A program made the position numbers and the translations under genes. From a virus, in IMG/VR virus record IMGVR_UViG_3300008450_000084, positions 1 to 43,883 of that record: a stretch of DNA of 43,883 bases; one strand, written 5' to 3'. Position 1 is the first letter of the stretch. Each line of letters opens with the position of its first letter. Positions 31,922-39,718 of the stretch are shown in pieces. The notes under the pieces are model-generated. The model did not search any database and was not told the origin of the DNA. It was given only the letters and a program-made list of their open reading frames with translations.

Positions 31922-32421
31922 TTCTTGCTCCAGCTACGAGTGCCGAACCAAAACCCAATAATTCCACCCAACATCGCCATCTCGTCTTCAGAGAAAATTA
32001 CAGCGGTCACGCGGATTAGGCTGTCTACATCTTTAATCAGCCCAGGCTGATTAAACGCATACCAAGCGATAGCCGCGTTGATGGCGACAAGCTCAAGGAT
32101 GAAAATGTAGGTCACCGTGGGGCGGACCGTACCAACATAGTTGGCAACCCACCTGCTGGCCTTCTCCAGCACCTTCTCGTCATGCTTGAGCGCCGCCTCA
32201 GTCATCTGGGCCTCGGTCTGCATCGCCACTTGGTCAGTGCGGATCTCTTCCATCCGAGCTTGGGCAGCAAAGCCTTGAGCCGCGAGTTGCAACTCTCGCT
32301 CTGTTTGAACACGGGCAAGAGCCAGTTCGTGCTTCTGGTCAGCCTTGTTCTGGAAATAGTCCAGCAGCTTAGGAAGTCCTGAGATCAACAGACCACCGAG
32401 GGTAGATAGAAGAGACAGCAT
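31918..32421 (-). CDS. 3TM-type holin (GTA-holin-like)
   Basis: 167 residues. A short hydrophobic start (LSLLSTLGGLLISGLPKLLD) is followed by a long charged helix (about 25-90; HELALARVQTERELQLAAQG, MTEAALKHDEKVLEKASRWV). Membrane segments then lie at VRPTVTYIFILELVAINAAI (about 100-120) and near MAMLGGIIGFWFG. The layout matches the holin-of-3TM family found in gene transfer agents and phages. Such holins form the membrane lesion that frees the lysozyme encoded next. The end overlaps the lysozyme start by four bases, so the pair is translated together. Confidence 0.8.
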   Translation of the reverse strand: MLSLLSTLGGLLISGLPKLLDYFQNKADQKHELALARVQTERELQLAAQGFAAQARMEEIRTDQVAMQTEAQMTEAALKHDEKVLEKASRWVANYVGTVRPTVTYIFILELVAINAAIAWYAFNQPGLIKDVDSLIRVTAVIFSEDEMAMLGGIIGFWFGTRSWSKK

Positions 32422-32892
32422 TTACTTCTCCAGCAGGAAGGTCAGGTTCTTATGCTTCGGGTACGTCACAGTTCGCTGCCCCTCGGGGCACTTGTAGGTG
32501 ATCGTTGCCAGCAAAGTGGCCGTCCCAGGCGCAAATTTGTCTTTGGCCGACAAGGTAAGTTGATATGTGAATGTGTCAACCTCAGGGCTTGCAGGGCCGG
32601 TAAATTTGGACATGCTCGGCGTTGCTTCATGGATCATCCCTGAGGCATCACGCACCGTAGGCACAAACCCTTCAACAGCGCAGTCGTCACGCCGTTTGAT
32701 CCGAGCTACCTGAACCGTTATGGGAGAACCAATTTTGGCAGGCTGAATCTTGAAATGCTCAGGCGACCACTCCAAAATAGGACGCTCCGTTGACCACCAC
32801 CCAAACTTATCCCCAGCGGTAAACCCGCCAACCGCCAGCGCAAACGCAGCGGTGCATAACTGGACAACCGGAGTGAGCTTAGGGATTTCCAT
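32422..32892 (-). CDS. Membrane-anchored lysis-cassette protein of unknown role (156 aa)
   Basis: About 156 residues from ATG 32892. A TTG at 32901 is the alternative but lacks a ribosome-binding site. One N-terminal hydrophobic segment (VVQLCTAAFALAVGGFTAG, about 9-27) probably spans the membrane. The rest is a soluble beta-rich domain with DDCAVEGFVPTVRDASGMIH, FTGPASPEVDTFTYQLTLSA and TATLLATITYKCPEGQRTVT then YPKHKNLTFLLEK. From memory, similar proteins occur beside holin and lysozyme genes in other phages, so an accessory of lysis (anti-holin or spanin-like) is suggested; there is no lipobox or coiled coil to prove spanin identity. Confidence 0.65.
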   Translation of the reverse strand: MEIPKLTPVVQLCTAAFALAVGGFTAGDKFGWWSTERPILEWSPEHFKIQPAKIGSPITVQVARIKRRDDCAVEGFVPTVRDASGMIHEATPSMSKFTGPASPEVDTFTYQLTLSAKDKFAPGTATLLATITYKCPEGQRTVTYPKHKNLTFLLEK

Positions 32893-32897
32893 GATTT

Positions 32898-35800
32898 TCA
32901 AAACATCAGGAAGAACTTGCCTGCCGCACCGCCTGCAAGGGCAGCATATGCAATGTCTTTCACATAAAAGTAGTCAGGCGATGATCCAGTGAATGTCAAT
33001 CCACTGTTGTTACCGCCGTCTACGCTGTTAGCGCCAACTGCACTGGTTGTCGTAGCTAACGTAGCTCTTTGGCCGGGAATGCTGGTGTACCAACGAACCA
33101 CACTACCAGATGCACCTGAGTAAGTGAAGTTAGTAACCGTCTGCGTTGTCCCTGATGTAAAGATCAGATACGTCCGTGCGGTGTTTGTGAACGTCGTAAA
33201 CGTGTTGCTGCCGCTTATTGTCAGGGGACTTGTGGTTCCGCCTGTAGAAGATAACGTGCCAAATGTCTGTCCGCCGCCTGCAAATGTTTTTGCGGCTGCA
33301 GAAGACAAGTTAATCGTGGACGAGGCGCCACTAAATGTGAGTCCTGTTGTGTTTGACAATTGCCAAGTATTGGCACCAGAACCATTTAATGTAATTGTGC
33401 TTGTCCCTAGCGTAATTGACCTAGTGTTTGAGTTATTGGAATTAAAACTAAGAGCTGATATATTGTAATTTTGTGAATTTAATGTCCCGCTAGTTACATT
33501 TACGGCTGAGCAAGATAAAGCGTCCCCCAAATTAAGCGCTACTCCAGCAGGTTTTGTAACTGCTACGGTACTTGACAGCGATTTACCAGCAGTAGTCAAC
33601 GTCTGTGTTGATGCGCCACTAAATGTGAAACTGCCAGTAGCCGAGGACGTTATTCCTGAACCATATGTAATATCACCATAAATTGATGGGGAAGAAGTCC
33701 CAGCAAGAGTCCATGCAATAGTTCTTCCACCAGAACTAATAGTGCCAATGTTCCATGCGGCATTGATCGTTATTGTTCCAGCAGAACCCGTATCATCAAA
33801 AACGGCCGTATCTTGTGCCAGAGGGAAGTTGTTTGCTGCTGGCGACCCGCCGCTACTTGTGGCCCATGCTGTAGCAGACCAGTTTTGTGTTCCCGCAAGG
33901 TTCCAATAAACTGTCTTGGCAGCAGGGAACGTGATGCCGCTGTTGCCCCCACAATCTCCTAGTCTGGTGCCTGTTGTCCAGTTAGCTGCGCCAGCACCTT
34001 GGATATCGCGGAAGTCAATATCTGTCAGGCCGGTGACTGTTGCAGCAGTAATGGTGCGCGTTATACCAATCACACTACTTACTATTTGCCTTCTTTGGGT
34101 GACAGATGTACCACCGGCCAACGCAAGCGTTCCACTGATGGTCTGGTTTCCACTTAGTGTAATTGCAGTCACTCCTGTAGCGGTAGGAGATGTACAAGTC
34201 AAGTTATTAAAGGTGTTGGTGCCATTTAATGTTACGGCACCAGTTGATGTTGACGTAACATTGTAAAACGTAGAAGAAACCCCCGCAACTCCAACATAAG
34301 TACTCGAAGCTGTAATTGATGATGTGCCTGCATTTAATGTAAAATTCGTTATTCCGGTTGCGGTAGCGCCGAACGTTGTGCAAGAAACCGTGCTTGAGCC
34401 AAGCGTAATTGTTTTTGATAACGAGTTTGCAGTTACAACCAAGGGACCAGACACAGTTACGTTTTGATTATTGGTGTCAAATGTTCCGGATATAACACTA
34501 ATGAAATTGCCGTTATATGCGTCCGCAAGTGTTACAGTGCTTCCAGAGTTATTTACTGCTATAGCACCTAATGTTCTTCCCGCAGAGGTAATAGTCTGAG
34601 TTGTTCTGCCCTCAAACAAAATTGATAAGCTAGAAACTGTCATTGATGTGCTCAATGTCACATCATCATTTATTCTTGGCTCAATTCCAGATAAAGTTGC
34701 AGCATTAGACCGCGTGCTGCAATCCAAGGTTTTGAGGTTATATCCGCTAAAGCCCGTGATTGAGGCGCTGGTATTCAACCCTGTGTTCTCAATGATTGCG
34801 GTGTCTTGAGCCAAGGGAAAATTAGTGACACTTGCCGCGCCACCACTTGTTGTGGCCCAAGCTGCAGCAGTCCAAGCTCCACCTGCAGCAAGGTTCCAAT
34901 ACTTGGTTGCACCAGCGCCAAACGTGATGTTGGTGTTGCCACCAGCATTTCCAAGACGGGTTCCTGACCACGGGGAAGATGCCCCAGCTACCGTGATGTC
35001 TCGGAAATCAACGTCAGTCAGAGTTCCGACTGTGGCAACAGTAAGTGTTCTTGTCGTCCCAATAGGGTCAGACAAGAACATGTATCTGTTGATTGCTCCC
35101 GATCCAGCTACAGTCAATGTGCCATTTACAGTTTGATTCCCAAACAATGTAATTGGAACAAGTGTACTATTTGTAGGAGTAGTGAATGTAAGGTTGTTAA
35201 ATGTGTTTGTGCCTCGAAAATTGCCGCTTGTGGGTGAGCTAGAACTAAATGTTACATTATAGAATGTGTTGCCTGTGTAATTGGTGCCGCCGCCAATATT
35301 TGGCGTAGTGCCAGATAGAGTTATGTTTGAGGTTCCGGCATTTACAATTACAGGCGCGTTGGGAGTAAAACTCGTGGCGCTTACCGTTGATGCACCAAGA
35401 GTTAAAATACCAGCAGTTGCCCCTGCAGTAGCAGTTATGCCACCACAAGTAAGATTTTTGCCATCAGTATCAAATGTTCCGCTGTTAATACTGACAGCTC
35501 CCGCTCCAATATTTAATGCATCTTGAAGAGTATATGTTCCTGATCCATTAAAGTAGATATTTGAACCAAGTGTCACTCCATTTGTTGTGATAGTACGACT
35601 TCCAGAGCCATAATAAAAAGTCTCACCCGTGAAAGTTCTGGTAATCCCTGCCGCAGACAAAGACAAACTGCCATAGATATACAAGTTACCATTGCCCGCA
35701 ACCGTAACGTTTCCTGAGGCAGGCCCACTGATCGTGAGGTCACGGCAAACAGATGCGTTGTTTGAGATCGTGACCGTGTACCCCGTCGCGTTTGAAGTCG

Positions 35801-35933
35801 AATCAAACACAACATCGTCTTCAGCGCTCGGAGCACGGGTAGACAAAACGGTTCTGGCGAGGTCTGTGTACCAATTGGTCGTGGCGAATCCATCCCACGT
35901 TCCCGTGCCACCGCCCCAGTAAAGTGTCGCCAT
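32898..35933 (-). CDS. Three-module beta-rich virion adhesin (1011 aa)
   Basis: 1011 residues, mostly Ser/Thr/Gly/Asn with short beta strands, like autotransporter passenger domains. It consists of three modules of about 330 residues (5-344, 346-675, 677-985). Modules 2 and 3 start YWNLAGxxxWxAxAWATxSG then NFPLAQDTA; module 1 starts with the related YWGGGTGTWDGFATTNW. Inside are GTNTFNNLT and GNQTxxGTL and the ending DFRDIxxAGA then GTRLGxxGGN. The pattern GSRTITTNGVTLGSN and repeated STVSxxTFx suggests a beta-solenoid. The C-terminus (DYFYVKDIAYAALAGGAAGK) lies outside the modules. It is probably a fibre or host-adhesion protein, by composition. Confidence 0.7.
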   Translation of the reverse strand: MATLYWGGGTGTWDGFATTNWYTDLARTVLSTRAPSAEDDVVFDSTSNATGYTVTISNNASVCRDLTISGPASGNVTVAGNGNLYIYGSLSLSAAGITRTFTGETFYYGSGSRTITTNGVTLGSNIYFNGSGTYTLQDALNIGAGAVSINSGTFDTDGKNLTCGGITATAGATAGILTLGASTVSATSFTPNAPVIVNAGTSNITLSGTTPNIGGGTNYTGNTFYNVTFSSSSPTSGNFRGTNTFNNLTFTTPTNSTLVPITLFGNQTVNGTLTVAGSGAINRYMFLSDPIGTTRTLTVATVGTLTDVDFRDITVAGASSPWSGTRLGNAGGNTNITFGAGATKYWNLAAGGAWTAAAWATTSGGAASVTNFPLAQDTAIIENTGLNTSASITGFSGYNLKTLDCSTRSNAATLSGIEPRINDDVTLSTSMTVSSLSILFEGRTTQTITSAGRTLGAIAVNNSGSTVTLADAYNGNFISVISGTFDTNNQNVTVSGPLVVTANSLSKTITLGSSTVSCTTFGATATGITNFTLNAGTSSITASSTYVGVAGVSSTFYNVTSTSTGAVTLNGTNTFNNLTCTSPTATGVTAITLSGNQTISGTLALAGGTSVTQRRQIVSSVIGITRTITAATVTGLTDIDFRDIQGAGAANWTTGTRLGDCGGNSGITFPAAKTVYWNLAGTQNWSATAWATSSGGSPAANNFPLAQDTAVFDDTGSAGTITINAAWNIGTISSGGRTIAWTLAGTSSPSIYGDITYGSGITSSATGSFTFSGASTQTLTTAGKSLSSTVAVTKPAGVALNLGDALSCSAVNVTSGTLNSQNYNISALSFNSNNSNTRSITLGTSTITLNGSGANTWQLSNTTGLTFSGASSTINLSSAAAKTFAGGGQTFGTLSSTGGTTSPLTISGSNTFTTFTNTARTYLIFTSGTTQTVTNFTYSGASGSVVRWYTSIPGQRATLATTTSAVGANSVDGGNNSGLTFTGSSPDYFYVKDIAYAALAGGAAGKFFLMF
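32979..35921 (-). repeat. Three large modules of about 330 residues (about 1 kb each)
   Basis: Module 1 is encoded at 34902-35921, module 2 at 33909-34898 and module 3 at 32979-33905. Modules 1 and 2 share TFYNVTxxS, GTNTFNNLT, GNQTxxGTL, DFRDI and GTRLG in the same order; modules 2 and 3 share the opening YWNLAGxxxWxAxAWAT. Module 3 has lost most of the middle landmarks but keeps the ending GNNSGLTFT. The region is AT-richer than its neighbours. Confidence 0.85.
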
Positions 35934-35934
35934 A

Positions 35935-36150
35935 TCAGACCTTCTGGTACTTCACACCGTCAATTTCAACGGTTTCTGGCTCAGGTTCCGGTTGAGGCGG
36001 GTTATCCATGTAGGCCACCCAGTTGTTGACGCGCTCATCCATCATTGCGTCAATTTGAGCTTGGGTGAACTGATGATCATCCGGCAGCGTGATGGCATCA
36101 CGGTACATGCCGTGCCGGGTCTGTCTTTCAAAGTCAATCTTGATCATCAT
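35935..36150 (-). CDS. Small conserved virion-operon protein (71 aa)
   Basis: The start ATG at 36150 overlaps the previous stop (ATGA) and follows GGAGG; the longer frame to 36207 is a shadow. 71 residues: MMIKIDFERQTRHGMYRDAI, TLPDDHQFTQAQIDAMMDER, VNNWVAYMDNPPQPEPEPET and VEIDGVKYQKV. The GMYRDAI-LPDDHxFT-x-AQIxAMMxxRxxNW pattern is familiar from small phage tail-fibre-associated proteins, although the role is not established as far as I recall. It sits between the 1011-residue adhesin and a fibre-type protein and may help assemble them. Confidence 0.7.
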   Translation of the reverse strand: MMIKIDFERQTRHGMYRDAITLPDDHQFTQAQIDAMMDERVNNWVAYMDNPPQPEPEPETVEIDGVKYQKV

Positions 36151-36914
36151 GCCTCCGTAGCAACCGCCACAACATCCCAAAACGTGGCGTCTGTGTTGTA
36201 GATGCACCCGATGTAGGAAGTCTTATTTGCCGTTGTAGTCGTGGGCAAGGTCACGCCAACAACTCGATACCCACCAGACGTTGTCGTCCAAGTCAGGGCT
36301 CTGGCAGTGCCGTTGTCTTTGATGCGCAGGATCAGCTTCTGCCCGCTTGTAGGGGTTCCAGAAGGCGCTGCAACGGTCGCAGGCTGGGCCAGTGCGGTGA
36401 CGTTGTACTGATCTGAAGAATCGCCCGTAGGAGTGATTGTGGCGGCATCAGCAATCGATGTGACACGCTGCGTAATCCGCTTGTTTGTGAACGTCTCTGT
36501 GCCTGCCAGCGTAGCCAAAGTTCCAGACGTTGGGAACGTTATTGCAGTTGTGCTGGTCAGCGTCATCGTGATGCCAAATGCACCAGAGAACGTGATTGTG
36601 TTCGCGGCGTTATTAGCTACACCCGTGCCGCCTTGAACTGCAGTAACAGTTGCCGCTTGCTTGATGAGCTTCCCAGTAACCCCATCAAACGCTGCTAGGT
36701 TGCTGTCAGTAGCAGACGCAGGCCCAACCACATCACCGTTGGCACCCGCCTTGCTGGCGATGACTTGAACAATACCGCCGCTGTCTTTGTAGTACAGCTT
36801 GCCGTCAGCCGTATTGATCGCCAACTCTCCAGCCGAAAGATTCCCAGCCGTAGGAGCCGCACTTGCTGTAGAAGAGTTGTACAGTTGAATCGGGGTGTAT
36901 CCAGACTGAGCCAT
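36147..36914 (-). CDS. Fibre-type virion protein (255 aa)
   Basis: 255 residues. The N-terminal domain is YTPIQLYNSSTASAAPTAGN then LSAGELAINTADGKLYYKDS and GGIVQVIAS. This GELAINxADGKLYYKD pattern is the common N-terminal attachment region of phage tail fibres. Next is a repeated Thr/Ala-rich stretch (VVGPASATDSNLAAFDGVTG; KLIKQAATVTAVQGGTGVAN; ETFTNKRITQRVTSIADAAT), also shared by phage fibre proteins. The C-terminus is SGQKLILRIKDNGTARALTW and YIGCIYNTDATFWDVVAVAT. Probably a short fibre or a fibre base. Coupled to the next small gene by ATGA. Confidence 0.7.
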   Translation of the reverse strand: MAQSGYTPIQLYNSSTASAAPTAGNLSAGELAINTADGKLYYKDSGGIVQVIASKAGANGDVVGPASATDSNLAAFDGVTGKLIKQAATVTAVQGGTGVANNAANTITFSGAFGITMTLTSTTAITFPTSGTLATLAGTETFTNKRITQRVTSIADAATITPTGDSSDQYNVTALAQPATVAAPSGTPTSGQKLILRIKDNGTARALTWTTTSGGYRVVGVTLPTTTTANKTSYIGCIYNTDATFWDVVAVATEA

Positions 36915-36939
36915 TACAAATTCCTTTACTTGTCACTCA

Positions 36940-37221
36940 CTAACTCTGATCAGTCAGAACAACGCCCCCATACGGGATTTCTGCTCCTTCTAGATCATTC
37001 AAATTGACGTCTGGACGCGGGAACCGAATTGTGATCTTTTCGGTCTTTCTTGCAGGCAGACGATACGGATCAAACTCATCCGCACATCCCTCATTGCAGA
37101 CCTGCAACCCAGGAAAGTTGGGGTCCGATCTCATCACAGAATGAGCCCGCTTCATCTTGCAGCGGTCACAGACTGCAATCGATAAGTCTGAGTTTCCGAG
37201 GGTGTCCAAGAACCTTGGCAT
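36940..37221 (-). CDS. Conserved zinc-binding phage protein near the connector genes (93 aa)
   Basis: 93 residues. A cysteine cluster CDRCKMKRAHSVMRSDPN then FPGLQVCNEGCADEFDPYRL (C18, C21, and the pair C42/C46 in the second half) is followed by PARKTEKITIRFPRPD. The CxxC...CxxxC pattern plus FDPYRLPARKTExITxRFPRPD is well conserved in my memory of phage genomes next to adaptor genes; the function is not known to me. It may be a zinc-dependent structural plug. It ends two bases before the adaptor start, so co-translation is likely. Confidence 0.75.
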   Translation of the reverse strand: MPRFLDTLGNSDLSIAVCDRCKMKRAHSVMRSDPNFPGLQVCNEGCADEFDPYRLPARKTEKITIRFPRPDVNLNDLEGAEIPYGGVVLTDQS

Positions 37222-37223
37222 GA

Positions 37224-38285
37224 CTACCTCGTATATACAGATATGTTAGGCGCGAAGTATATGGGCGACTTGTCGCGTTCTTCCTGCTCGGCTTGATTCA
37301 GGTACTTTTCAGCTTGCCCTTCAAGGTACTGAATCCTTGCAACATCAACCCCAGGAAGCTCTTGGCTCATCTGGTGAGCCAACATGCTCTGGACTGCCAA
37401 GAACCACCTCTGGGGAATCTCAAGCTCTCCAGAAAGATCACCCACATCCATGATCTGCCTTGAGTACCATACAGTCATCTGTACAAATGGATCTGACGGA
37501 ACCGGCCACAGATACAGATTGGCTTGAGGGATCGTGCGATCTACCCAGAACTGGAACGGCTGATTGGCCGTGAAGTTCTTGTTGGGCAAGTTGGTGTAAT
37601 CATCACGATTCAACCGTGCCATCGTGATCTCGGTAGAGTTATTACCCAGGTACAACTCACGCACACTGATCGTGCTGCCGCCAGTGGCACGCATTCTGTA
37701 ATACGGAACACTTTGCCCAGGATCAACGTCATACCAAAGCCACTGACCATCTACCCAGTCAGCAGCACCAGGGTTGTACAGAGTACTCCACGTTGTGTTG
37801 TCGTTTGAATACTCAAAGACAACATTGGTCGTGCCCGTTGCGGCAGGCATGACACCAATTGAGCCAATGTACACAGGGTCAGTTGATCCATAGTTGATCA
37901 ACACATTCCCGTTGGGAGACGTCTGCGTAAAGATGGTGTCTATGTTGCTGTCAAAGGCATTCGCCACCGTGCCACCAGCACTGCTTGTGTAGCTCCCAGA
38001 GGGGCGATTCATACGCCTATACAGAGCATTCAGCGCATCATTAGCCCCCACAGGAAGCTCATAGATGTACTTGTTAGCCTGCAGACCAATCACTGTCTTG
38101 TCAATCGCCCAATACTGAATTCCGATGTTGATCAAGTTAGACATCAGAAAAAACAATGACTCTTTGGCCGACAGAACCTGCTCAGAAGTCAGTTCTTCCG
38201 CCAGCTTCCCGCACCTACGGGCACCGTGATCAATCAGAGTCTGGACAGAAATGACCGTCTGACCAACAGTTCCCGAGTAAGCCAT
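37224..38285 (-). CDS. Head-tail adaptor/tail-tube-like protein with inserted discoidin-like domain (353 aa)
   Basis: 353 residues. The framework is helical: ISVQTLIDHGARRCGKLAEE, YIYELPVGANDALNALYRRM at residues 73-92, then ITMARLNRDDYTNLPNKNFT, LWPVPSDPFVQMTVWYSRQI, DVGDLSGELEIPQRWFLAVQ and LEGQAEKYLNQAEQEERDK. Between about 97 and 215 lies a separate domain (GGTVANAFDSNIDTIFTQTS, VLINYGSTDPVYIGSIGVMP, FEYSNDNTTWSTLYNPGAAD, then YYRMRATGGSTISVRELYLG). It has the order of a discoidin/F5-8 type C beta-sandwich, a carbohydrate- or surface-binding fold. The framework is, from memory, a phage adaptor/tubular protein; the exact ring is unsure. Confidence 0.65.
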   Translation of the reverse strand: MAYSGTVGQTVISVQTLIDHGARRCGKLAEELTSEQVLSAKESLFFLMSNLINIGIQYWAIDKTVIGLQANKYIYELPVGANDALNALYRRMNRPSGSYTSSAGGTVANAFDSNIDTIFTQTSPNGNVLINYGSTDPVYIGSIGVMPAATGTTNVVFEYSNDNTTWSTLYNPGAADWVDGQWLWYDVDPGQSVPYYRMRATGGSTISVRELYLGNNSTEITMARLNRDDYTNLPNKNFTANQPFQFWVDRTIPQANLYLWPVPSDPFVQMTVWYSRQIMDVGDLSGELEIPQRWFLAVQSMLAHQMSQELPGVDVARIQYLEGQAEKYLNQAEQEERDKSPIYFAPNISVYTR

Positions 38286-38288
38286 CGT

Positions 38289-38465
38289 TTACTCTCTTCC
38301 CAAGAGACGTTTGACCGTATCTGTCTCCCAAATACGGATTCCAGTCCAAATAATGGTAAACAACGCAGCAATGGCCGGAAGAAACTCCACAAGCGTCCCC
38401 AAAACAGTAGCGACAGACAGCGCATCGACTACATGCTTGGTGGAATCTGACAATTCTTGCTTCAT
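38289..38465 (-). CDS. Small holin-like membrane protein (58 aa)
   Basis: 58 residues from ATG 38465 (a one-base overlap with the previous stop; GGGGTGG upstream). It has a polar N-terminus (MKQELSDSTKHVVDALSVAT), a hydrophobic segment VLGTLVEFLPAIAALFTIIW (about 21-40), then TGIRIWETDTVKRLLGRE with a basic end. The small size, VLGTL...LPAIAALFTIIW and IRIWETxTVxRLL ending are familiar from T7-like and related phage holins. It probably makes membrane lesions at the end of infection. It is remote from the lysozyme and the 3TM holin (about 6 kb away), so two separate holin-type genes exist. Confidence 0.7.
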   Translation of the reverse strand: MKQELSDSTKHVVDALSVATVLGTLVEFLPAIAALFTIIWTGIRIWETDTVKRLLGRE

Positions 38466-38713
38466 CACCACCCCGGACAGTTCCAACGCTTCATTGAAGC
38501 CCTTGATCGGCTTCCCTTCTCGCTCTTTTCAGCGATAGACCCCATTCTCGCGCAGAACGAGTCTCTACGAAAACCCCCTTGAGGCTGCGGAGCCTTGAGG
38601 TTACTGCCTGTCTCGCGGTTGTACTTCTCTCGACCCTTCTGAGTCAGACCAGCACCGCGGTCAACTGACAGTTTTTCGCCCCTGCCAACTGCTAAATTGA
38701 CATTTTTTGTCAT
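38465..38713 (-). CDS. Conserved basic phage protein (82 aa)
   Basis: 82 residues, strongly basic. It contains LSVDRGAGLTQKGREKYNRE then TGSNLKAPQPQGGFRRDSFC and ARMGSIAEKSEKGSRSRASM, KRWNCPGW. The GAGLTxKGRxKYNRxTGSNLKAP and SFCARM...KRWNC motifs define a common family of phage proteins of unknown role (I recall DUF6321-like; from memory, unconfirmed). A DNA-binding or minor virion role is possible, given the charge. The gene sits between a small DUF3008-like basic protein and the small holin. Confidence 0.7.
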   Translation of the reverse strand: MTKNVNLAVGRGEKLSVDRGAGLTQKGREKYNRETGSNLKAPQPQGGFRRDSFCARMGSIAEKSEKGSRSRASMKRWNCPGW

Positions 38714-38716
38714 AAG

Positions 38717-38899
38717 TCACCAGCAACAGCCGCCTCGTTTGAGCTTCTTCTCGGGCAACTTAGCGTATTTCTTGCCTTTGATGTTGCCTTCAGTAAACTC
38801 ACCCGCCGCCATTGGGCTAATGCCCATCTTTTTGGCAAATGCAGGGCTGTTTTCAGCCGCCTTCATGAGGCGAAACTGCGCTTTGCTTCTTGCTGGCAT
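38717..38899 (-). CDS. Small basic DUF3008-like protein (60 aa)
   Basis: 60 residues read from the ATGA overlap at 38899. It begins MPARSKAQFRLMKAAENSPA then FAKKMGISPMAAGEFTEGNI and ends KYAKLPEKKLKRGGCCW. The MPARSKAQxRLMxAA start is a hallmark of DUF3008-type small phage and bacterial proteins. It is rich in Lys and Ala and ends with two cysteines. Function unknown. The longer open frame up to 39145 contains only shadow sequence before this start. Confidence 0.7.
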   Translation of the reverse strand: MPARSKAQFRLMKAAENSPAFAKKMGISPMAAGEFTEGNIKGKKYAKLPEKKLKRGGCCW

Positions 38900-39480
38900 C
38901 AATGCACCCTGTTGATGGTTGCAATTACAGAAGCCGTTGACGGGTAATTCGCTCCAGAGGCATACGTCTGCAGGGAGACATTGGTGTTGTCTGCTTCCCA
39001 GAACAGTTGAACGTAGTCTCCAGCATTCAGCGTGATGTAGTAGTTCCACCCCACCACGATGTGACCATTCACGCCACCGTGAGATGACGGCACAGAGATG
39101 TATCCGGTGGAACCAGTTACGTTGTTGCCGTTGATCTTGATCCAAACACGCACATCATGATCTTGCGACTGCGTGTTCTCAAACTGACCACTCCACTGGA
39201 AGTTGTACACACCAGTCTGAGAGGCGGTGATCCGAGAGTTCAACACCAACGTGATACCACTGGAGTAGTCAGTGGTGTTGAACGTCATCGCGTATGCCGT
39301 GTTGGCAAGCGTTGCAGGCTGATCAGTAAAGTCAGAGAACGCGGCATACGAGTCACGAACGAAGTCAGTGACCGTATTGAGTGTCGCCTGAACGTTTGCG
39401 CCAGACTGCACCAACGGAATGAGTTCTGCACCCGTTAGCGTTGCCGCAGAGGGCATCGCTGAAATCTTCTGGTCGGCCAT
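38899..39480 (-). CDS. Fibre-like protein with C1q/jelly-roll-like C-terminal domain (193 aa)
   Basis: 193 residues. The first 45 residues (KISAMPSAATLTGAELIPLV then SGANVQATLNTVTDFV) are the ISAMPxAxxLTGxELIPxVQ module common at the base of phage fibre proteins. The C-terminal part (AYAMTFNTTDYSSGITLVLN, SRITASQTGVYNFQWSGQFE, HDVRVWIKINGNNVTGSTGY, HIVVGWNYYITLNAGDYVQL and FWEADNTNVSLQTYASG) looks like a C1q/TNF-type jelly-roll, a trimeric fold used by capsid spikes and fibres. A head- or tail-surface spike is inferred. It overlaps its neighbours by one and four bases. Confidence 0.65.
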   Translation of the reverse strand: MADQKISAMPSAATLTGAELIPLVQSGANVQATLNTVTDFVRDSYAAFSDFTDQPATLANTAYAMTFNTTDYSSGITLVLNSRITASQTGVYNFQWSGQFENTQSQDHDVRVWIKINGNNVTGSTGYISVPSSHGGVNGHIVVGWNYYITLNAGDYVQLFWEADNTNVSLQTYASGANYPSTASVIATINRVH

Positions 39481-39716
39481 TACGATGCCTCTCTAATGAT
39501 CTTTGAGTCGTCTTCCTGCAGTACATACCCAGGAGATGTCTCATCAGCAATGTAGAAGGTCTCCACGGGAGTAGTTCCGTAGAGATCAACTACGCCCGTA
39601 TCACCAACTTCAGCACCAACACCGCCGCCAACTACGTTGACAGCATTGACATTGGCAGCAAATCCATCAGACGTATTCGCCTGATTTGCAACGTCGGTAT
39701 ACCCAACGTAAGCCAT
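39480..39716 (-). CDS. Hypothetical virion-operon protein (78 aa)
   Basis: 78 residues, Gly/Val/Ala-rich: MAYVGYTDVANQANTSDGFA then ANVNAVNVVGGGVGAEVGDT, VVDLYGTTPVETFYIADETS and GYVLQEDDSKIIREAS. It has a beta-rich and flexible look and no recognisable motif. It lies in the row of small genes after the basic protein and before the fibre-like protein, with a one-base overlap to the latter, so it is probably a minor capsid or decoration part; this is inference from context. Confidence 0.55.
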   Translation of the reverse strand: MAYVGYTDVANQANTSDGFAANVNAVNVVGGGVGAEVGDTGVVDLYGTTPVETFYIADETSPGYVLQEDDSKIIREAS

Positions 39717-39718
39717 GA

